A stretch of 64,000 nucleotides of DNA from Bacteriovorax stolpii (lineage in GTDB: Bacteria > Bdellovibrionota > UBA2428): positions 105,222-169,221 of the forward strand of contig CAMCVE010000003.1 in NCBI GenBank assembly GCA_945881775.1, given 5' to 3'. A program made the position numbers and the translations under genes. Positions 33,589 through 41,829 of the stretch are shown here, in pieces. The stretch's first letter is position 1, and every line of letters starts with the position of its first letter. The notes under the pieces are model-generated. The model was given only the letters and a program-made list of their open reading frames with translations. It had not been told where the DNA came from and ran no database searches.

Positions 33589-34878
33589 CTAGTGAGCTGA
33601 CGTGCCTGATTCCTTTGCGCCCTTGCCCGCAGTGCGGAAGGACTCCAAGGCCTCGTACGACGACTTAGGTGCACCGGGTGATGGGATGAGCTTCGACGTG
33701 CAACGAAGAAAATTCAAATCGGAATTCTGCATCAATGCTCCGAAATGATTGTAGCTCTTTTTAAAGGGATTGAGGCAGCCTTCATTTCGCGCCGACTGGT
33801 GCGCTAAATTCTGCTGAATCTTGGACAGACCACAAAACGTGTTGAACTTTTGATTGGAGGTCGTAACAATCGACTTGCGATAAGCGGAGTCGGCTCGGAA
33901 TTTCTTCTCGTCAACTTTTTCTTCAGGGAATTCCTGGTTCCAGTTTTTCGCGCAGTCGTTGAGATTGCCACCCGCACGTTGATCGGGATTGAGCTGATAG
34001 ACACCGTAGTCGTTCCAATTCGAGAGCCAGCGTTTACTATCCTCGCGCTCCCAAAAAACTCCGCTCTCCGAATACGCAAGGCACGACATGAACGTCTTCC
34101 AGTAGGCTCCGTTATCTTTGTCGATTGCTGCCATGCGAGCCTCGTCGTTGAGATCTTTGGCAGCTTTGTAGTCCCGCAAAATCTGATTGTGAGCCTTGTT
34201 CACTCTCTGCATCTCTGCGATCGCCTGCTTGCCGGCCGGGCTTTCCCAGCGCCCCTTAAGCGAGCGATTCGTTCCGTAGAAGCTAGGAATCTTCGTTTCG
34301 GCCAACGTAAAATCTTCGCAGAAGAACTTGTCGGTCATATTGAAATTGGTCTTCGTGAACTCGCCTCCGCTCAGCTTTACGGTGTGTATCGTCTTCGGCC
34401 AACGCTTGAAATTCATCATGCGCTCAACCATGGGTTCAAAGTTGGTAAATTGATTGATCTTTTTTTTGCCGAGAATATTCTCGCGGATCTGAGCGCCTTC
34501 GAGGGATCCGAAATTTTTAAACCTGCCCCCGCCGTGAGCATTCACGGGTCCACTCCCAGCGATTGCAGGTTTTTGAGCTGACGGAGTTGCAGGGACCTCC
34601 ATCCCGCCACCAGGCGTGGCACCCTGGTGTCCGAGTGGATTCGCCGGCACAGCTCCCGAGCCAAGCACTCCTTCAGCTGTGGTCGTTGGGGTTGTGCCCG
34701 AAGCTGTCCAAGGACGCCCTGAGATCACGTTCTGAGGCTCTTGATAGTGAGGGCGGGAAGCATAATAATCCTCAAGAGGATCTTTTTCTTCCTTGAAGCG
34801 GTCAGCGCAAGAGGAAAGGCCTAGGGCAAAACACCCCAGCCAAAGCTTAGTCCACCGCAATTTCCCCCCCAGGAACAT
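33589..34878 (-). CDS. Putative lipoprotein with Cys-rich, lysozyme-like C-terminal half
   Basis: A 429-residue protein with a lipoprotein signal (lipobox GLSSC, lipidated Cys at about 24), then a Pro/Gly/Thr-rich tether to about residue 110, then a globular half with many Cys. CLAYSESGVFWE, NDYGVYQLNPDQ and GGNLNDCAKNW recall the E..F.......GLMQ.NP layout of lysozyme-like transglycosylases, but the standard GLMQ is absent, so this is only a suggestion. ATG 34878 has GGAAG upstream. The next gene on the strand encodes the GH114-like protein. Confidence 0.7.
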   Translation of the reverse strand: MFLGGKLRWTKLWLGCFALGLSSCADRFKEEKDPLEDYYASRPHYQEPQNVISGRPWTASGTTPTTTAEGVLGSGAVPANPLGHQGATPGGGMEVPATPSAQKPAIAGSGPVNAHGGGRFKNFGSLEGAQIRENILGKKKINQFTNFEPMVERMMNFKRWPKTIHTVKLSGGEFTKTNFNMTDKFFCEDFTLAETKIPSFYGTNRSLKGRWESPAGKQAIAEMQRVNKAHNQILRDYKAAKDLNDEARMAAIDKDNGAYWKTFMSCLAYSESGVFWEREDSKRWLSNWNDYGVYQLNPDQRAGGNLNDCAKNWNQEFPEEKVDEKKFRADSAYRKSIVTTSNQKFNTFCGLSKIQQNLAHQSARNEGCLNPFKKSYNHFGALMQNSDLNFLRCTSKLIPSPGAPKSSYEALESFRTAGKGAKESGTSAH

Positions 34879-34973
34879 ACTTCCATCATAACGATCCGCA
34901 CTCCGAAAAAACAGGCCAAAAGCGTCATAGTTTGTGCTTGAGCGCCTCTGGGGAACTCATTAAAGCCGATCTC

Positions 34974-35498
34974 ATGAAAAACCTTTCATTATTCACTTTT
35001 GCAGTCGGCGTCGTTATTTCTTTCTCGACACACGCCTCGCCTGAGTTTCGCGTTTACGGACGCCTCTTCAACCCCAATCACTGCACTTACTTCAGCACAA
35101 TCACAGGCGAGTTCGTCATTGAGACCACCAACAATGAGGACCTTGGCCTCATCGCGGCTGACGCCGAAACAAAACTTTCCTACGCACGCAACCAGCCCGA
35201 ATCGTGGATCAATGTGAGCACGCCGCTCAGTTTCACGAACTCCATCACCCACGACAGAACCAATCTTGATCGCACTGAGTTCAAGATGATCGTGACATCT
35301 CGTGGTTCCTATTCGTACGAGGCGATCCGTTTCAAGGTTCGCAGCAAAAGCGGCACTTACCCCGAGGGCAAGGACGACTTCTTCTATGTAAAATTCAGCG
35401 ATATGCTGCGAATTGGCTGCCATCCAGAAACAGACGAATTCACCCAGCTACCCGTGAGTGTCGAATGTTTCGGGGACGCTGAAACCTGCGCGAAATAA
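34974..35498 (+). CDS. Hypothetical secreted protein
   Basis: A 174-residue protein with a clear signal peptide (MKNLSLFTFAVGVVISFSTHA, cleavage about residue 22). The mature part is beta-rich with Cys pairs near the start (NHCTYF) and at the end (IGCHPE, VECFGDAETC). ATG 34974 starts the signal peptide; an in-frame extension to 34932 adds nothing useful. No family recognised. It lies just upstream of the giant coiled-coil gene, separated by 103 bp with a predicted promoter. Confidence 0.65.
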   Translation: MKNLSLFTFAVGVVISFSTHASPEFRVYGRLFNPNHCTYFSTITGEFVIETTNNEDLGLIAADAETKLSYARNQPESWINVSTPLSFTNSITHDRTNLDRTEFKMIVTSRGSYSYEAIRFKVRSKSGTYPEGKDDFFYVKFSDMLRIGCHPETDEFTQLPVSVECFGDAETCAK

Positions 35499-35518
35499 TA
35501 TTTCGCCAGCGAAAATAT

Positions 35519-35548
35519 TTGTAAGATGAATTAAGCGGCGTCTATAAG
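35519..35548 (+). promoter_or_regulatory. Candidate promoter for the giant coiled-coil gene
   Basis: TTGTAA (35519-35524) and TATAAG (35543-35548) are 18 bp apart, about 53 bp before ATG 35602. The first bases overlap a small A+T-rich hairpin following the upstream stop. Prediction only. Confidence 0.4.
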
Positions 35549-35601
35549 TGCCCTTCTGTACAAGAGCTTAGGCCCTTGTCCCTCAAGAAGGAATTTTGAA
35601 G

Positions 35602-38600
35602 ATGTCGATTCGTTGGACTCCCCGCAGTGCCCTCTCGGTATTTGGCTTATTTGTATTGGCTGTGTCGCCGCTCAGCAGACCTGCCCTGGCGCAAGTCCCC
35701 GACGATATCGATGTCGCGAAGTACTACAGTCTCTATGAGACTGAAAATCGAGCAGCCCTCGCCCTGCGTGGCGATGCGGATTCAAAAAAAGCTCAGCGTG
35801 ACCAGGCCACAAGTCAGCTCCGGTCTACCGAAGCCCGCATTTCGAGTTCCGAACAACGTGCCATTCTGCTTCGCGACCGAGTGCGCACGATCGAGAGTCA
35901 GATTCCAAACATTCAGTCGCTCAATCGCGAGCTTGAATCGCAAATTTCCGGACACCGATTCGAACTCAACAATCTCGACAGAAGTCTCCAGGACCTTCGC
36001 AGTCAATTGAGCCGCGTGGACAACGATCTTGCACGCGAAGATCAGTTACGACGAAGTGTTGAATTTGACCTGAATCGAATTGAAGATGCGTTGCGACAGT
36101 CCGAAACAAATGTGCGCGCTCTCGAAATTCAGATTCAAACGCGCAATCAGGAAATCGAACAGGCACGCCGCAAACAGGCCGATACACAGCTTCAGTTACA
36201 GAATTTGCGCAACACTCAACAAAACCTACGTGACGAGAAGATCGAAAAACAAGATCGCTTGATCAAGACCCAAGATCAAATCCCACAAATTCAAACCCGT
36301 ATTCAAACACTCAGTGCAAAGGTTGCCGAACAAGAACCCAAAGTCAAAGAACTCCGCGATCGGCTCACCGAAGTCGAAGCTCGACTCAACGAAAAGAAAA
36401 CAGAGCTTGCAGCTATAGAACGCGAACGTCAGCCCCTCGATCAAGAACTGGCCAGGGCGCAACGTCAGTTGCAAGACAAGCAAAACGAAGCCCAAACCGC
36501 TCAGAAGAAAGTCGGCGAACTGCAGCAAGAAAAGCAGTCGCTACTCGAGCGAATGGAGCAGTTCGACGCGCAGGAGCAGCGACTGGGTGACCGAATTTCT
36601 CAGATGGATTCGCAGATCACCGCACTTCAACAACAGATTGAAGAGCAAAAGAACATTCTCGAGGATGTGAAGTCCAAACTAGAAATCAAACGGCAGGACC
36701 TTGAAGAAGCAAAAAAACTTCCTCCCCGAGATCCCGAACGCGCCAAGCGAATCGCAGAACTCCAAAATGATATCGATAAGCTCGAAAATAAGCGCGACAA
36801 TACTAAGGACCGCATCGAGGACCTTCAAAAATCCAGAGATCAGGCGCGTAACCAAAAAGCTCTAGCCGAACAGCAACTCGCTTTGCTCCCTGCTGAGCGA
36901 GCTCAAACTGACCAACGCCTCGCTAGCATAGACGACCTGATCGAGAACGCGCGTCAGACCGCTCAAGCGGCCCGTCAGCAAATTCCCGAGCTCGAGCGCC
37001 AAGTTGCCGATGTGAACGCTCGAATCGCGGCGATCAATCCCCGCCTCCAAGAAAAGCAGGCCCAGATCAACCAAATCACCGAGCGTCGCAACATTGTCGC
37101 AGAAAGTCTCAAACAGGAGCAAATCCAGCTTGCCGACCAGCGCGCAAAACTTGGCGAAGCACAGCAAAATCTCACAGAAGCACAGACCCGACTCCAAGAT
37201 CTCAGAAACCGTCTGGCACGCATCGAACAAGAACTTGATGCCGGAAAACGCAACATCGATGTAGCAACAACTGAACTTGAACGCACGCGCGACCGACTCA
37301 CCAGACTCGAACAGGAGCAAGGGCAATTCGTGCGCCAACTCGATCGTGAAGTAATTGAGCGCAATCAGCGCGCGAGAGACCGTGAGATCGTTCTTGCTGA
37401 GCTCTTCCGGGTCCGAGGTCGCATCGATGGACTCACCGCAGATCGTCGCGTTCTCCTGCGTGAAAGCGATCGACTGCAGTTCGATCGCCAGTCTCTTTTG
37501 TCTCTTATCGATACTAGACTCGAAGACATCCGCAGCAACGAAACTCAAATCGCTACTCTGCGCCGCGAAAGCGATGAGGCCAATCGTGAGTCCACGGAGC
37601 TAGATCGTGAGCTCCCCCAACTCCGCGCCCAGCTTCCTAGCCTGCGCGCGAACTTAGAATCCACGACTCGGGCCTTTAATGAGGCTGATGCCCGTGCTCT
37701 TGTGGCCGAAGCCAGCGCCCGCCAAGCATACTCTCGATATGCGGCGACCAAGAGTCGCTACGACTCGCGCTTGCAGTCGGCGATCGACTCGGGAGTCGAA
37801 CAAGGACGCCGTAATGGTTCCGCCCTTGGCGCTGATAACGGCCAAGCCGCGGGCAACCGGGACGGAATTCGAGAAGGCACTGAATTGGGCACGCGCGAAG
37901 GTCGCGAGTTCGGAGTGCAGCAAGGACGCCTCCAGGGTGCGGCAAAGGGTGACATTGAAGGATACGCATTCGGACGTGGCCAGTCGGCTCCGTTTAACGA
38001 AGGCTTTGCGCAAGGTCACCAACTGGGAAGCGAAGAAGCCCGCATCCAGGCCGAACAAGTAGAATATCCACGAGGACGTACGACCAAGAATGTCGAGCTG
38101 ACTGCAAAAGCACCCAGCCTTCGATTGGATCTCGATAATGGCGAAAAGCCAGCGTCGCCCAACATCTCAGCGGGTGAGGGTTTTGCAATGCTAACGACTC
38201 GTTCGGAGGGACTGGCTGCTCGTCCCCAGCTGCCCAAGCCTCCCCCACCCCCCAAAGGAGCGGAGGGAACTCGAAGCAGCAGCTGGATCGAGACCGGAAT
38301 CTTTGAATCAAACTCGATCGTCGCCGTCCCCATCTCCCTCTCTCAGGCGGATTGCGCGCGCGGCTATATCGATTTTGATAGAGCCTGCCAAGGCGCCTAC
38401 GCCAGCTCCTACGAGCAAAACTACGCTGCGTCCTATAAGCTGGCCTACACAGAGTCCAAGGACACCGCGTTCAAGAGCAGTCGAGCCGCAGCATTCGAGG
38501 CTCACAAGAATGACCTCTTTGCCGAGGCCTATGAGAATGCCTACACGCTCGCATACGCTGCAGCATCGGCGCGCGGCTCTATCGACGCCCGCAGCCAAGG

Positions 38601-39435
38601 TCTCAGCGAAGGGCGAAGCGCCGGTTACGCAGAGAGTATCGAAGGTTTCAAAGCGGAGAGTTTTTCCAAAGGCCAAACCGATGAAGCCTCGCTTTTCGCA
38701 GCGAACGGCATTGCACGTATGGTCGAGCTGCGCGCTCGCCGTATTAGTCCCGAGCGTAGCGGCGACGACTTGATGGCTGGCGACCTCATCGCAATCGATG
38801 CGGTCATCGACAATCACGGCGCGCAGCCCCTAAGCGCAAAGGGATTGTCGCTTAAGGTGAACAAGGTTTCCGGAGAGCTTCTCCTGCAAACAGAGTCCCC
38901 CCGTCTCAACGTCGCCATACCCGCAAAAACGCGCGCCCTCGTGAAGAATTTCATGATCGCGCAAATCGCCAAAACCGTTGAAGAACAAACTCTAAGACTC
39001 GAGCTTGAAACCAAAAGCCTCGACGGTGTGATCAGGACCGCGAACCTCGAGATTCGAACGAAGCTGCTGATCTTCGCTCAAGCACAACGCGAAATGGAGA
39101 CTCGCCCTGCGATCTTCAAGTACTTAGGATTCATTAAGACCGGGATTCGCACCATCGAAGTGAAGTATGTTCTTCGCAATCCAAGTACGAGTCGCGCCAA
39201 GGAGCCCTTTGTTGTTCAAATGAGCTTCCCGAAGAATCTCAAAATTGAAATCGTTAAGGGTTCCCAAAGAATCGACAACTTGGCGGCTAAGGACTCGTCG
39301 GGCTTCACTTTGGCCTATAAGGTGCTCGATGAGGGACTTATCGGAAAGACGATCCCCGTCACTTTCGAGGTCTACTATGGCAGGACGCGCACTCAGCGTG
39401 ACGTTGTGAATATTATTCCTCAAAAAAAGGACTGA
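35602..39435 (+). CDS. Giant secreted coiled-coil protein with Gly-x-x-x and aromatic-x-x-x repeats
   Basis: A 1277-residue exported protein, not recognised. Signal peptide ~1-31 (ends RPALA). Residues ~40-700 are an almost unbroken heptad coiled coil rich in Gln, Arg, Glu and Leu. Residues 731-791 place Gly at every fourth position 16 times in a row, with three more at 801-809. After a Pro-rich linker (PKPPPPPKG), residues 933-985 carry Tyr, Phe, Lys or Arg every fourth position for 14 repeats, then Gly again. The last ~250 residues look like two beta domains. No membrane anchor beyond the signal is visible. The GxxxG run resembles FliH, a cytoplasmic protein, so convergence is more likely than homology. 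Its periplasmic or surface role is inference. Confidence 0.85.
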   Translation: MSIRWTPRSALSVFGLFVLAVSPLSRPALAQVPDDIDVAKYYSLYETENRAALALRGDADSKKAQRDQATSQLRSTEARISSSEQRAILLRDRVRTIESQIPNIQSLNRELESQISGHRFELNNLDRSLQDLRSQLSRVDNDLAREDQLRRSVEFDLNRIEDALRQSETNVRALEIQIQTRNQEIEQARRKQADTQLQLQNLRNTQQNLRDEKIEKQDRLIKTQDQIPQIQTRIQTLSAKVAEQEPKVKELRDRLTEVEARLNEKKTELAAIERERQPLDQELARAQRQLQDKQNEAQTAQKKVGELQQEKQSLLERMEQFDAQEQRLGDRISQMDSQITALQQQIEEQKNILEDVKSKLEIKRQDLEEAKKLPPRDPERAKRIAELQNDIDKLENKRDNTKDRIEDLQKSRDQARNQKALAEQQLALLPAERAQTDQRLASIDDLIENARQTAQAARQQIPELERQVADVNARIAAINPRLQEKQAQINQITERRNIVAESLKQEQIQLADQRAKLGEAQQNLTEAQTRLQDLRNRLARIEQELDAGKRNIDVATTELERTRDRLTRLEQEQGQFVRQLDREVIERNQRARDREIVLAELFRVRGRIDGLTADRRVLLRESDRLQFDRQSLLSLIDTRLEDIRSNETQIATLRRESDEANRESTELDRELPQLRAQLPSLRANLESTTRAFNEADARALVAEASARQAYSRYAATKSRYDSRLQSAIDSGVEQGRRNGSALGADNGQAAGNRDGIREGTELGTREGREFGVQQGRLQGAAKGDIEGYAFGRGQSAPFNEGFAQGHQLGSEEARIQAEQVEYPRGRTTKNVELTAKAPSLRLDLDNGEKPASPNISAGEGFAMLTTRSEGLAARPQLPKPPPPPKGAEGTRSSSWIETGIFESNSIVAVPISLSQADCARGYIDFDRACQGAYASSYEQNYAASYKLAYTESKDTAFKSSRAAAFEAHKNDLFAEAYENAYTLAYAAASARGSIDARSQGLSEGRSAGYAESIEGFKAESFSKGQTDEASLFAANGIARMVELRARRISPERSGDDLMAGDLIAIDAVIDNHGAQPLSAKGLSLKVNKVSGELLLQTESPRLNVAIPAKTRALVKNFMIAQIAKTVEEQTLRLELETKSLDGVIRTANLEIRTKLLIFAQAQREMETRPAIFKYLGFIKTGIRTIEVKYVLRNPSTSRAKEPFVVQMSFPKNLKIEIVKGSQRIDNLAAKDSSGFTLAYKVLDEGLIGKTIPVTFEVYYGRTRTQRDVVNIIPQKKD

Positions 39436-39441
39436 GTGGTC

Positions 39442-39486
39442 CAGTACCGGTCTCTCAATCGTCCAAGGGTTGAGAGACCGACTGAT
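39442..39486 (+). terminator. Hairpin after the giant coiled-coil gene, possible terminator
   Basis: Perfect 11-bp arms CGGTCTCTCAA (39448-39458) and TTGAGAGACCG (39470-39480), extended by CAGT/ACTG with a 2-nt bulge. No T-tract follows, so a factor-assisted terminator or an RNA processing hairpin are alternatives. Confidence 0.5.
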
Positions 39487-39548
39487 TCGAACAAAAGCAG
39501 TAAACCTCCGCACTTGAGATTTTTACCCGATATGCCATCCTTGAGAGA

Positions 39549-40637
39549 ATGGCTCGTCTGTTTAGTCCCCGCCGACACAAAAAGGGCCTCGCGCCTGGAA
39601 CCCCTCGATACGTGGGGGAGACCAAAGCCTCAAATCTCATCAAAGTCTCAATCACAAAGATCCGAAAAGACGCCCCGATTGAAGTGTTTGAGTCCCACGA
39701 TATCTCGGAGATCTTCAAACATCAGATGACTCCAGAAACAAAACTCTGGATCAGTATCGAAGGTCTCCCTAGCGAGAAAGACATCCTCCGTCTCGGTGAA
39801 CACTTCAATATTTCAAAGTTGATTCTTGAAGACATCTTAAATACGGATCATCGACCCAAAGGTGAGGAGCTCGACGAACACATTTTTATCATCCTCAAAG
39901 GTCCAGAACGTCATCCCGCAAGTCTCCCTGGAGCAGAGCCTGGTTTTCGATTTGAACAATTGTCCTCTTTTGTAGGTGAAAATTTTGTTTTAACGATCCA
40001 AGAGAAACTTGGCGACTATTTCGAAACCATCCACAAGAGGCTCGCAGAAAACCCCAAGAGATTTATTGAGCTTGGCGAGGACTACCTTTTTTACACTCAG
40101 ATTGACTACGTTCTCGACGAATACTTTGAGGCACTCACCAATCTTGGCGAAAGGGCCGATCTTCTTGACCAACATATGCGTGGCGAATTCGTCAGCGATG
40201 ACCTCATCAAAATCCAGGATCTGCGCAAAGACTTCCTGCTGATGCGTCGCTCCTTGTTCCCCATCAAAGAGTTTCTTCAAAAGATCGTAAAAGGTGAAAT
40301 CCATGGAATCGACAACAGGATTCGAGATTATCTCTTAGACGCCATCGAGCACAGCGATCATCTCATTGATATCATCGATAGCTACCGAGAAATTTTATCA
40401 GGTCTCGTCGAAGTTCACCTCGGTCGCATCACTCATCGAAGCAACGAGATCATGAAGGTCATGACTCTCTACGCTTCGATCTTTATTCCGTTAACATTTA
40501 TCGTGGGACTTTATGGAATGAACTTCGATAACATGCCCGAATACCACTGGCGCTACGGATACCTTTTTGTGTGGGTTATTTTAATTTTCGTTACCGGAGC
40601 TTCTCTCTTCTATTTCAGAAAGAAACGTTGGCTCTGA
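39549..40637 (+). CDS. corA: Magnesium/cobalt transporter CorA
   Basis: CorA forms a pentameric inner-membrane channel for Mg2+. The 362-residue protein has the soluble alpha/beta funnel, long helical stalk and two C-terminal membrane segments. The diagnostic GMN motif is in IVGLYGMNFDNMPEY at the end of the first segment. A basic tail FYFRKKRWL ends the protein. ATG 39549 is the first suitable start after the hairpin. The 3' end overlaps sohB tail to tail by 28 bp. Confidence 0.94.
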   Translation: MARLFSPRRHKKGLAPGTPRYVGETKASNLIKVSITKIRKDAPIEVFESHDISEIFKHQMTPETKLWISIEGLPSEKDILRLGEHFNISKLILEDILNTDHRPKGEELDEHIFIILKGPERHPASLPGAEPGFRFEQLSSFVGENFVLTIQEKLGDYFETIHKRLAENPKRFIELGEDYLFYTQIDYVLDEYFEALTNLGERADLLDQHMRGEFVSDDLIKIQDLRKDFLLMRRSLFPIKEFLQKIVKGEIHGIDNRIRDYLLDAIEHSDHLIDIIDSYREILSGLVEVHLGRITHRSNEIMKVMTLYASIFIPLTFIVGLYGMNFDNMPEYHWRYGYLFVWVILIFVTGASLFYFRKKRWL

Positions 40638-41542
40638 TCAATTGAGGCTTCAATTCTTTTTTTGATCCACGACTTAAATCCCCGCTCTCGGCTCGACGTC
40701 GTCAGGAACAAAAGGCTTCGGTCACGATTGAGCTCGAGAAGATAGTCGCTCGAAACTCTAAGCGCATCAACGAGACCCAGAGACTTCTCAACTGTTGAAC
40801 TGGCAAGCCATGCTTCACCCGTAGCAACAAGATCCAAGTCCACATGAGAGCGATATTTCTTCAGCGCGCACTTGAACTGCTCATGAATGAGAGTGAGTTG
40901 CTGCTTGTAATGTGCGACGTCTTCTTCACTCGCATCATCAGTCAGGGTCACCGTGCGCTTGTAGTTGCCCGCGGTGTAGGTCCGGGGCTCGATCTTGAGT
41001 TGCTGAAGGAGCTTTCGAATATTTGGGACGAAACTCACGACTCCGATACTTCCCACCATAGCAAAAGGAGCAGCAAAAATCTGATGGGCAGGTAAACTCA
41101 TCAGGTACCCCCCCGAAGCCGCCACCGTATCCACACAAACCGTAAGTTGCAGTTTGGGGGCGCGTTCTCGAATCCGCTCGAGCTCGGCATAAACGAACCC
41201 ATATTCCGCAACGGCGCCGCCGGGCGACTCAACCTTCAGGAGCACTTCTTCGAAACAGTCAGAATTAAGAACGATTTCGTCAATCAGAGCACTGAGACCC
41301 CACCGCTCGCTCGCCTTAAGATCTCCCTTAAAATCAAGCACAGCTACACGGCGCTCGGTTTTCTGAATAGTCAGTGGGAGCTTCACACGAACCAAAGTCG
41401 AGGCGTGATACAACGTTAGTCCTGACTCATGCAATTTGCTTTGCTGAATAATCCGGGAGCGACGACGTTTTTTGCGCAGCAGTCTTATTCCAAGGACACA
41501 AACTAGAAGAGCAAGCGCTACGGCCACATAGGCAAAATTCAT
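40610..41542 (-). CDS. sohB: SohB-like S49 family membrane protease
   Basis: A 310-residue inner-membrane serine protease of the SppA/SohB type acting in the periplasm. N-terminal membrane segment (about 3-20) and a basic stop, then the S49 domain with ESPGGAVAEYG, nucleophile S143 in VAASGGYLMS and general base K195 in TAGNYKRTVTL, the Ser/Lys dyad of SohB. Single-domain length separates it from the 67-kDa SppA. The ATG overlaps the bolA stop by 4 nt. It is the last gene of the - strand rnc operon. Confidence 0.9.
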   Translation of the reverse strand: MNFAYVAVALALLVCVLGIRLLRKKRRRSRIIQQSKLHESGLTLYHASTLVRVKLPLTIQKTERRVAVLDFKGDLKASERWGLSALIDEIVLNSDCFEEVLLKVESPGGAVAEYGFVYAELERIRERAPKLQLTVCVDTVAASGGYLMSLPAHQIFAAPFAMVGSIGVVSFVPNIRKLLQQLKIEPRTYTAGNYKRTVTLTDDASEEDVAHYKQQLTLIHEQFKCALKKYRSHVDLDLVATGEAWLASSTVEKSLGLVDALRVSSDYLLELNRDRSLLFLTTSSRERGFKSWIKKRIEASIDQSQRFFLK

Positions 41543-41829
41543 TTGATCTTTTCCTCATCAGGAGTGCTGAGTCTGAGAGTCAAGGCGTGGATCTTGGCCG
41601 AGCTCAGCAACGGCTCCAAAGCTTCGTGGACACGACGTGATCGTTCAAGGCGACTAAGACCCTGAAAATCCGAGCTGCAAATACTAAGATGGACATGGGA
41701 TCCGCCGTGTTTTGCCTGCACGCTATGACCCGCATGCTGAGCACTAAAATCCTCAAAGATTAGGCTGTGCAAATGAAACTTAAGAGATAGCAATTCGCGA
41801 ATCTCTCTCTCTCTCGAAACCGAAGTCAT
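41539..41829 (-). CDS. bolA: BolA-family protein
   Basis: BolA proteins partner monothiol glutaredoxins in Fe-S handling and have a small class II KH-like fold. The 96-residue product has the family pattern DFSAQHAGH, GGSHVHLSI, FQGLSRLERSRRVHEAL and IHALTLRLSTPDEE. ATG 41829 is chosen because it overlaps the upstream stop and gives the standard length. Both ends overlap neighbours by 4 nt (lipoprotein before, sohB after), so expression is tightly coupled. Confidence 0.9.
   Translation of the reverse strand: MTSVSREREIRELLSLKFHLHSLIFEDFSAQHAGHSVQAKHGGSHVHLSICSSDFQGLSRLERSRRVHEALEPLLSSAKIHALTLRLSTPDEEKIK

Noticed and set aside
36862..37548. 228-codon minus-strand frame rich in Leu, Phe and Ser
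   Set aside because: Mirror of the coiled-coil codons of the giant protein; not an independent gene.
37792..37980. Periodic DNA of the Gly-x-x-x region as a possible CRISPR or tandem repeat
   Set aside because: Periodicity is in the protein only (one Gly codon every 12 bp); the intervening DNA does not repeat.
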